Source: Spirochaetaceae bacterium
Lineage (GTDB): Bacteria; Spirochaetota; Spirochaetia; Treponematales; Breznakiellaceae
Assembly (NCBI GenBank): GCA_031269165.1
Contig: JAISZQ010000166.1
Location: 1-5,021 of the forward strand
DNA: 5,021 nucleotides
Reading direction: 5' to 3'
The position numbers were made by a program, and so were the translations under genes. The notes below the pieces were generated by a model. That model had not been told where the DNA came from, searched no databases, and was given only the letters and a program-made list of their open reading frames with translations. Shown here in pieces: positions 1-5,021 of the stretch (position 1 is its first letter; every line of letters starts with the position of its first letter).

Positions 1-67
1 GCGGATTGACGCGGATTAACACGGATTATACCCCGCTCGATCCGTGTTAATCCGCGAAAATCTGCGG
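1..67. repeat. Intergenic tandem 10-mers and 17-bp inverted repeat
   Basis: Bases 1-30 are three consecutive 10-mers: GCGGATTGAC, GCGGATTAAC and ACGGATTATA. Bases 10-26 (CGCGGATTAACACGGAT) are perfectly complementary to 40-56 (ATCCGTGTTAATCCGCG), giving a 17-bp stem with a 13-nt loop (27-39). The right arm continues into a diverged unit (TCTGCGG, 61-67). The block is non-coding and may extend beyond the left edge. Repeats of this style occur between genes in several Verrucomicrobia-like and Planctomycetes genomes (recollection). It could act as a REP-like mobile palindrome or as a transcription end signal for an upstream gene. A pyrimidine-rich tract (71-84) follows, but it is not directly against the stem, so a classical terminator is doubtful. 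Confidence 0.85.
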
Positions 68-110
68 ACCTTTCTTTTCTTTTCGCTTAAGTTGTTGACA
101 GTGGAAAGCC

Positions 111-138
111 TTCCCCCTCTTGCCTATTCCCTCTTGCC
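111..138. repeat. Short direct repeat upstream of gltB
   Basis: CCCTCTTGCC occurs exactly at 115-124 and again at 129-138, a period of 14 bases, each copy preceded by a TTCC-like sequence. It lies just upstream of the presumed -10 box, and the second copy covers the expected -35 position. It could be a tandem operator for a regulator, or simply a small duplication. I do not recognise it as the site of a known nitrogen regulator. Confidence 0.4.
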
Positions 139-156
139 GGGTTTTTCCGGTATAAT
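127..156 (+). promoter_or_regulatory. Putative sigma-70-type promoter of gltB
   Basis: A perfect TATAAT lies at 151-156. The best -35 candidate is TTCCCT at 127-132, which matches the consensus at 3 of 6 positions with an 18-base spacer, so the -35 box is weak and the promoter may need an activator. No TGn extension precedes the -10. Transcription would start near 162-164, leaving a leader of only about 13-15 nt before the ATG, with the ribosome-binding site almost at the 5' end. The consensus-like TTGACA at 95-100 is 50 bases from this -10 and cannot pair with it. The call rests on motif match alone. Confidence 0.45.
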
Positions 157-164
157 GGGGGCGC

Positions 165-170
165 AAGGAG
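165..170 (+). promoter_or_regulatory. Ribosome-binding site of gltB
   Basis: AAGGAG at 165-170 lies 6 bases before the ATG at 177. It runs into TGA (171-173), which is in frame with gltB and two codons before the ATG. That stop codon rules out any upstream start in this frame. The conserved catalytic Cys14 rules out a downstream one, because no in-frame ATG, GTG or TTG occurs between codon 1 and codon 14. The start at 177 is therefore essentially fixed. Confidence 0.9.
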
Positions 171-176
171 TGAACG

Positions 177-3100
177 ATGGGCGGACTTTACCGGAGTGAG
201 TACGAACACGATGCGTGCGGCATCGGGTTTGTGGCGAATATCAGCGGGAAAAAAGAGTATGCGATTCTTGAGCGCGGGCTCGAAGTGCTGGAACGGATGG
301 AGCACCGGGGAGCGGAGAGCGCGGATAACAAGACGGGCGACGGGGCGGGCCTTCTGTTGCAGATTCCGCATTCGTACTATAGAACAGTGGTCGCGGGGTT
401 GCCGGAGGCGGGGGCTTACGGGACGGGACTGCTCTTTCTGCCAAAGGGGGCGGAACTTGCCCGAAGGGTGGAGGACGCGCTTCCTGAAATCGCCGCACAG
501 TCGTCGCTTGCCATTCTTGCCGAGCGGGATGTGCCGGTCGAGAGCGGGGTGCTGGGCGCGTTTGCCCGGTCGACGGAACCGCAGATTAAGCAGCTTTTCC
601 TCGTTTCCGCACCTGCGGTGGGCGAAGTGGGGGCGGTATCCAAGAAGGGCGCGGCGGCGCCCCCCTTCGGGGGGCAGCACGCTCCCTTGCCCCCGAAGGG
701 GGCACCGATGCCCGTACCGAACACGACGGGCTCTATCGCCTCCACGGCAGGTGGGGTTGCGCTTTATCTTTTTAGGAAGCGGCTTGAGAAGGTTATCTAT
801 GCCGACGAGGAACTGAGGAAGGCGGGGTGTTATATGCCCTCGCTGTCTAACCGCGTGATCGTCTATAAGGGGATGATGATGCCGGATCAAGTCCGCGCCT
901 ATTTCCCCGAACTGACCAACGGCAAGATGGAGACGGCGGTGGCCCTCGTGCATTCGCGGTTTTCCACGAACACGTTCCCCGAATGGCCGCTTGCCCAGCC
1001 CTTCCGCATCGTGGCGCATAACGGCGAGATCAACAGCGTGAAGGGCAACCGCTTCTGGGCGCGGGCGCGGGAGGCGCTCTTCGCGTCACCAAAGTTTGGC
1101 GCGGCCCTTGCCGACATTTTGCCGGTGATCGAGCCTGACAAGAGCGACTCGGCGAGCTTTGACAATATGCTGGAACTGCTGGTGCTGGCCGGGCGGACAT
1201 TGCCCGAAGTACTGATGATGATGATCCCGGAGGCGTGGAACGAGAAGAACCCGATACCGGACGAGCTCAAGGCGTTTTACGAGTATCACGCCTGTATGAT
1301 GGAGCCCTGGGACGGCCCCGCGTCGATGGTCTTTTGCGACGGGCGTTATGTGGGCGGGACGCTCGACCGGAATGGGCTGCGGCCTTCCCGTTACACGATT
1401 ACGAAGGACGGCCTTCTCGTGATGGGAAGCGAGACGGGCGTGCAGGATTTTAAGCCTGAGGAGATCGCCTACAAGGGGCGGCTCTTGCCGGGGAAACTGT
1501 TGCTGGTTGACCTTGAGGAGGGGCGGATTATCCCCGATGCCGAGGTCAAGCACGCCGTTGCCACCGCGAAACCTTACGCGGACTGGGTGGAAAAGAACGT
1601 CATCACGCTCGAACAGCGCGAGCCCGTGGATTTGCTCAAGCCCGCGCCCGAAGAGTTGTTGTTTATGGAGCGGGCTTTCGGCTATACCCGCGAGGACCGC
1701 AGCCAGTTGTTGCTGCCGATGACGGAGACGGGGCAGGAGCCGACCGCTTCGATGGGGACAGACACCCCGCTCGCCGTGTTTTCCGCGAAGCCCCAGCGGG
1801 TGTTCGCCTACTTCAAGCAACTGTTCGCGCAGGTGACCAACCCGCCGATTGACTCGATCCGCGAGGACTTGGTGATGTCGCTCACGAGTTTTGTCGGGCC
1901 TGAGCGGAACCTGCTCGAGGGGACGGAGGCGCACTGCAAGCGGATCAAGGTGAAGAACCCGGTGATTCTGCCGGTGGAACTGGAGCGACTGGAACTGCTT
2001 GACCCGGCCGCCTTCCCGATGGAACGGTTTGACGCGGTGTTTGACGGGGAGGGTGAGACGAGCGGGGCTTGTTCTCTGGAAAAGGCCATCGATAACCTGT
2101 GCGCCGCCGTGATTGAGGCGGTCCAGGGGGGCGCGTCCCTCATCGTGCTCTGCGACAAGGAGGCCACCGAGCCGAAAAGCGGCAAGATCGCCATCCCCTC
2201 GCTTCTGGCAACGGGCGCGGTGCATCACGCGCTTATCAAGGCCGGGCTCCGCATGAAGGCGTCGCTTATCGTGGACACCGCCGAGCCGCGTGAGATCATG
2301 CACTTCGCGCTGCTCTTTGGCTACGGGGCCGACCTCGTCTGTCCCTACGGCGCGCTCACCGTCATCAGCGACATCTGTCGGGGCTTTGACGGCAAGCGTT
2401 CCGGCGAATACACCCACGCGGCGCACAACTACATGAAGGGCATAAGCAAGGCCCTCCTCAAGGTGTCCAGCAAGATGGGCACGTCAACGCTCCGGTCGTA
2501 TCGGGGCGCACAGATCTTCGAGGCACTGGGCCTTCAGGCGGAAGTTATCGACAAATGCTTCTGCCTTACCCCCTCGCGGATCGGCGGCGCGACCTTTGCC
2601 GACCTCGAGGCGGAGGCCCGCGCGCGCTACCGGGAAGCCCTTGTCGCGCATCGCACGGCGCGTCCGGGGAACAGCCCGGCGGACGGCCTCCTTGTCGGGG
2701 ACGGCCAGTACCGTTACCGCAAAAACGGCGAGGCCCACGCTTGGAACCCGGACACAATCCACCTTTTGCAATGGGCGGCGCGTACCGGCGACTTCAGGCG
2801 GTTCAAGCAGTTTTCCGAGGCGGCTAACGCGCTCCACCGGACGCCGCACGTCATCCGGGGATTGCTGGACTTCAAGAAGGGCGGGAATTCCGTTCCGCTT
2901 GACGAGGTGGAGAGCGCCGAGGAGATCATGAAGCGGTTTACCACAGGCGCGATGTCGTTCGGGTCGATTTCCCGCGAGGCGCACGAGACGATTGCCGCCG
3001 CGCTTAACTCGATCAAGGGCCGCAGCAACTCAGGCGAAGGCGGCGAGGAGGCCGAACGCTTTGCCAAAAAGCCGGACGGAACGTGGAAGCGGAGCGCGAT

Positions 3101-4889
3101 CAAGCAGGTTGCCTCGGCCCGTTTCGGCGTCACGAGCGAATACCTTGCCAACTGTATCGAACTGCAAATCAAGATGGCCCAGGGCGCGAAACCCGGCGAG
3201 GGCGGCCAGCTTCCCGGCCACAAGGTCGACGTTGCCATCGCGCGGGTGCGGCACTCAACGCCCGGCGTTACGCTCATCAGCCCGCCGCCCCACCATGACA
3301 TCTACTCGATTGAAGACTTGGCCGAACTGATCTTCGACCTCAAAAACGCCAACCCCGACGCCCGCATCAGCGTGAAACTCGTAAGCGAGGTGGGGGTCGG
3401 CACCGTGGCGGCGGGCGTTGCCAAGGCCCACGCCGACAACATCCTTATCTCAGGCTATGACGGCGGCACCGGGGCCAGCCCCCAGTCCAGCATCCGTCAC
3501 GCGGGAATCCCCTGGGAACTGGGCCTTGCCGAGACGCACCAGACCCTCGTGCGTAACGGGCTGCGCGGCCGCGTCCGGCTCCAGACCGACGGCCAACTCA
3601 AGACGGGCCGCGACATCGTGATTGCCGGAATGCTCGGCGCGGAGGAGTTTGGCTTCGGCACCGCGACCCTCATCGTGCTGGGTTGCATGATGATGCGGAA
3701 GTGTCACGAAAACACCTGCCCGATGGGTGTCGCCACGCAGGATGCGGCACTCCGCGCCCGTTTTCAGGGAAAGCCTGAGCACCTCGTCAACTTCTTCCGC
3801 TTCCTCGCCGAGGAAGTCCGCGAAATCATGGCGGAACTCGGCGTGCGGCGTTTTAACGACCTCGTGGGCCGGAGCGACCTCCTTGTCGAACGGCCCGTCG
3901 AATGGAAGAGCGACAAGCCGAAAGTGCGCGGCGTGAACCTTGCCGCTCTTCTGCATCGGGAAGAAGGCCCCGAGGGTATCGAGGGTGGCAAGGAACAGTT
4001 TTGCACCCAGAGCCAAGTGCACAAGATCGACAACGTGCTTGACCGCCGCCTCATCGAAGAATGCGCCCCCGCGTTGGAGACAAAGACGCAGGTTTCCCTC
4101 ACACTACCCGTGAAAAACACCGACCGCGCCGTGGGCACGATGCTCTCAGGCCGTGTCAGCCTCAAATACGGCGGCGCGGGGCTGCCGGACAACACGATCA
4201 TCGTCGACTTTAAAGGCTCGGCGGGCCAGAGCTTCGGCGCGTTCCTCGCCCCCGGCATCACCTTCCGGCTCCACGGCGACGCGAACGACTACCTCGGCAA
4301 GGGGCTTTCGGGCGGCCGCCTCGTCGTGGCACCCCCCGCCGGTTCCACCTTCAAAAGCGCGGAGAACATCATCGTCGGCAACACCCTCCTCTACGGGGCA
4401 ACCTCCGGCGAGGCCTACATTGCCGGTGTCGCGGGCGAGCGTTTCTGCGTCCGCAACTCCGGGGCCACCGCCGTCGTGGAAGGGGCGGGCGACCACTGCG
4501 CCGAATACATGACCGGCGGCCGCCTCGTCGTCTTGGGCAACGTCGGGCGCAACTTCGCGGCGGGAATGTCGGGCGGCATCGCCTATGTCCTCGACCTCCG
4601 GGGCAACTTCGCCTTCTACCTCAACCACGGCATGGTGGAACTCACCCAACTCACCGCTGAACCCGCCGAGGACGAGGTATTTGTCAAACGCCAGATCGAG
4701 AACCACGTCAAGTGGACGGGCTCGGCCTACGCGAAGTCGATCCTCGGCAAATGGGACGGTTACCGCGCCCGGTTTTACAAGGTGATGCCCATCGAATACA
4801 AACGCGCCCTCGAACAGCAGAAGATCGCCGCGCTGGACGCGAAACTGAAAGGCATCCACGAAACGGAAGACTTAGACGCGGTGGGATGA
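177..4889 (+). CDS. gltB: Glutamate synthase large (alpha) subunit, NAD(P)H type
   Basis: GltB makes two glutamates from glutamine and 2-oxoglutarate in the cytoplasmic GS-GOGAT pathway. The N-terminal class II glutaminase domain (about 14-435) has its nucleophile at Cys14 in HDACGIGF, implying removal of a 13-residue propeptide. It also has the MEHRGAESADNKTGDGAG motif (41-58), RFSTNTFPEWP (261-271), AHNGEIN (280-286; Asn282-Gly283 as oxyanion hole) and Asp324. A central domain follows (about 495-790, TNPPIDSIRE at 554). The FMN barrel spans about 870-1235, with GAKPGEGGQLPG (1003-1014) and SGYDGGTGASP (1092-1102). The 3Fe-4S ligands are Cys1170, Cys1176 and Cys1181 (C-x5-C-x4-C). The C-terminal GXGXG beta-helix is at about 1305-1495. 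The ferredoxin loop expected between GRSNSGEGGE (948-957) and SAIKQVAS (973-980) is absent, indicating a GltD-dependent enzyme. At 1570 residues it is somewhat longer than usual (about 1480-1530), partly owing to a Pro/Gly-rich insertion near 144-192. All catalytic residues appear intact. Confidence 0.98.
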   Translation: MGGLYRSEYEHDACGIGFVANISGKKEYAILERGLEVLERMEHRGAESADNKTGDGAGLLLQIPHSYYRTVVAGLPEAGAYGTGLLFLPKGAELARRVEDALPEIAAQSSLAILAERDVPVESGVLGAFARSTEPQIKQLFLVSAPAVGEVGAVSKKGAAAPPFGGQHAPLPPKGAPMPVPNTTGSIASTAGGVALYLFRKRLEKVIYADEELRKAGCYMPSLSNRVIVYKGMMMPDQVRAYFPELTNGKMETAVALVHSRFSTNTFPEWPLAQPFRIVAHNGEINSVKGNRFWARAREALFASPKFGAALADILPVIEPDKSDSASFDNMLELLVLAGRTLPEVLMMMIPEAWNEKNPIPDELKAFYEYHACMMEPWDGPASMVFCDGRYVGGTLDRNGLRPSRYTITKDGLLVMGSETGVQDFKPEEIAYKGRLLPGKLLLVDLEEGRIIPDAEVKHAVATAKPYADWVEKNVITLEQREPVDLLKPAPEELLFMERAFGYTREDRSQLLLPMTETGQEPTASMGTDTPLAVFSAKPQRVFAYFKQLFAQVTNPPIDSIREDLVMSLTSFVGPERNLLEGTEAHCKRIKVKNPVILPVELERLELLDPAAFPMERFDAVFDGEGETSGACSLEKAIDNLCAAVIEAVQGGASLIVLCDKEATEPKSGKIAIPSLLATGAVHHALIKAGLRMKASLIVDTAEPREIMHFALLFGYGADLVCPYGALTVISDICRGFDGKRSGEYTHAAHNYMKGISKALLKVSSKMGTSTLRSYRGAQIFEALGLQAEVIDKCFCLTPSRIGGATFADLEAEARARYREALVAHRTARPGNSPADGLLVGDGQYRYRKNGEAHAWNPDTIHLLQWAARTGDFRRFKQFSEAANALHRTPHVIRGLLDFKKGGNSVPLDEVESAEEIMKRFTTGAMSFGSISREAHETIAAALNSIKGRSNSGEGGEEAERFAKKPDGTWKRSAIKQVASARFGVTSEYLANCIELQIKMAQGAKPGEGGQLPGHKVDVAIARVRHSTPGVTLISPPPHHDIYSIEDLAELIFDLKNANPDARISVKLVSEVGVGTVAAGVAKAHADNILISGYDGGTGASPQSSIRHAGIPWELGLAETHQTLVRNGLRGRVRLQTDGQLKTGRDIVIAGMLGAEEFGFGTATLIVLGCMMMRKCHENTCPMGVATQDAALRARFQGKPEHLVNFFRFLAEEVREIMAELGVRRFNDLVGRSDLLVERPVEWKSDKPKVRGVNLAALLHREEGPEGIEGGKEQFCTQSQVHKIDNVLDRRLIEECAPALETKTQVSLTLPVKNTDRAVGTMLSGRVSLKYGGAGLPDNTIIVDFKGSAGQSFGAFLAPGITFRLHGDANDYLGKGLSGGRLVVAPPAGSTFKSAENIIVGNTLLYGATSGEAYIAGVAGERFCVRNSGATAVVEGAGDHCAEYMTGGRLVVLGNVGRNFAAGMSGGIAYVLDLRGNFAFYLNHGMVELTQLTAEPAEDEVFVKRQIENHVKWTGSAYAKSILGKWDGYRARFYKVMPIEYKRALEQQKIAALDAKLKGIHETEDLDAVG
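644..704. repeat. In-frame palindromic element inside gltB
   Basis: Two strong hairpins lie within the coding sequence. The first is CCCCC-TTCG-GGGGG (661-674, a cUUCGg tetraloop in RNA). The second is TGCCCCC-GAA-GGGGGCA (688-704, 7-bp stem). The first core (661-673) is the exact reverse complement of the second (690-702), so the two can also pair with each other across a 16-base spacer. GAAGGG at 644-649 offers a third partial complement. The block is translated as residues 156-176, including PPFGGQHAP and LPPKGAP, within a low-complexity loop between the strand QLFLV (139-143) and the helix around RKRLEK (200-205). Reading frame and family similarity are kept on both sides, so it is tolerated in frame rather than disruptive. 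The outer limits of the insertion are uncertain. Confidence 0.8.
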
Positions 4890-4909
4890 CCCATTATAAA
4901 GAAGCAAAA

Positions 4910-4927
4910 GGGGGAAAGTCTTCCCCC
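4910..4927 (-). terminator. Hairpin after gltB, possible minus-strand terminator
   Basis: GGGGGAA (4910-4916) and TTCCCCC (4921-4927) form a perfect 7-bp stem with an AGTC loop, 20 bases after the gltB stop. Read on the minus strand, the stem is followed by TTTT (complement of 4906-4909) and a T-rich stretch. That suits an intrinsic terminator for a convergent gene to the right, outside the window. On the + strand no T-run follows, so it would be a poor terminator for gltB itself. Confidence 0.4.
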
Positions 4928-4928
4928 T

Positions 4929-5010
4929 CGCTTCGGTCTACGCCCTACGCTACCCCCTTCAACGGGGACAAAACCATGCGGTGCATGGTTTTGTGGGCGT
5001 ACCCCAAGCG
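4929..5010. repeat. Branched palindromic element downstream of gltB
   Basis: An outer stem pairs TACGCCC (4939-4945) with GGGCGTA (4995-5001), and CGCTT (4929-4933) with AAGCG (5006-5010), separated by an imperfect internal loop. Inside it are a weak hairpin, CCCC (4954-4957) with GGGG (4964-4967), and directly next to it the perfect 12-bp hairpin at 4968-4994. Together these can fold as a three-way junction. The left side also contains a tandem CTACGC repeat (4938-4943 and 4945-4950). The arrangement is typical of dispersed intergenic palindromes (REP-like elements), but no family is recognised. An ATG at 4976 lies inside the hairpin and is not taken as a gene start. Confidence 0.65.
4968..4994 (+). 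terminator. Perfect 12-bp hairpin, possible bidirectional terminator of gltB
   Basis: ACAAAACCATGC (4968-4979) is perfectly complementary to GCATGGTTTTGT (4983-4994) with a GGT loop. Viewed as a terminator, the G/C-containing core CCATGC/GCATGG is followed by TTTTGT on the + strand, and by the same tract on the minus strand, so it could stop transcription in both directions. The core is only 6 bp and the T-run is short, so strength is uncertain. It lies 78 bases after the gltB stop and is the best candidate for the end of the gltB transcript. If it does terminate, gltB is not co-transcribed with a downstream gene. Confidence 0.4.
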
Positions 5011-5021
5011 TCCACGGACGG

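Noticed and set aside
95..100. TTGACA as a -35 box
   Set aside because: It is 50 bases from the TATAAT at 151, and no acceptable -10 lies 16-18 bases downstream of it (118-123 is TCTTGC).
102..123. Possible sigma-54 (-24/-12) promoter, considered because gltB is a nitrogen gene
   Set aside because: The GG at 103-104 and the GC at 122-123 are not at the required spacing, and the surrounding bases do not fit the consensus.
660..674. Runs of six C and six G as a sequencing error or frameshift in gltB
   Set aside because: The reading frame matches conserved GltB sequence both before (RDVPVESGVLG) and after (RKRLEK onward), so no net frame change is present.
87..1019. 310-codon open frame on the minus strand spanning the gltB promoter and 5' end
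   Set aside because: It overlaps the conserved glutaminase coding region and the upstream control region. Its translation is Arg/Pro-rich with no family resemblance.
1086..2426. 446-codon open frame on the minus strand
   Set aside because: It lies entirely inside gltB, whose frame encodes well-conserved family motifs. The antisense translation is rich in Arg, His, Leu and Gly with no recognisable domain, as expected for antisense frames in G+C-rich genes.
4893..4898. TATAAT on the minus strand just after gltB, possibly driving antisense transcription
   Set aside because: No credible -35 lies at the right distance on that strand (the position falls in the 4910-4927 hairpin). A lone hexamer in an A/T-rich patch is weak evidence.
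4976..5021. ATG at 4976 opening a frame that runs off the right edge
   Set aside because: The ATG lies in the stem of a perfect hairpin, has only a G-run at 4964-4967 in place of a proper ribosome-binding site, and gives 15 residues with no resemblance to GltD or another known N-terminus.

Overview
The window is essentially one gene. A 1570-codon reading frame on the + strand (177-4889) encodes the large (alpha) subunit of glutamate synthase (GltB, GOGAT), complete from start to stop. It is flanked by 176 bases of upstream and 132 bases of downstream non-coding DNA, both rich in inverted repeats. No other gene, RNA gene, CRISPR array or insertion sequence can be supported. The other long open frames on both strands overlap gltB and look like by-products of its high G+C content.

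Layout: 1-67 holds tandem 10-mers and a 17-bp perfect inverted repeat of a 'GCGGATTAACACGGAT' type. 111-138 holds a short direct repeat. A perfect TATAAT at 151-156 and a Shine-Dalgarno sequence at 165-170 lead into gltB at 177. Inside gltB, at 659-704, two C/G hairpins that are also complementary to each other sit in frame and encode a Pro/Gly-rich loop in the glutaminase domain. After the stop codon, a 7-bp hairpin (4910-4927) and a larger branched palindrome (4929-5010) containing a perfect 12-bp stem fill the remainder.

Function: GltB hydrolyses glutamine with its N-terminal nucleophile domain. Ammonia passes through an internal tunnel to the FMN/3Fe-4S synthase domain, which reductively aminates 2-oxoglutarate to glutamate. 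The protein lacks the extra loop typical of ferredoxin-dependent enzymes, so it is expected to work with a GltD (NAD(P)H-oxidising) partner. No gltD is visible here; it could lie further downstream or elsewhere.

Organism: a G+C-rich bacterium. The intergenic repeat style resembles that often seen in Verrucomicrobiota, Kiritimatiellota, Lentisphaerota and Planctomycetes genomes. This is a weak impression from memory and not a taxonomic call. I see no novel multi-gene system. The most unusual points are the palindromic element embedded in frame in a housekeeping enzyme, the change in codon and strand composition along the gene, and the structured repeats on both flanks.
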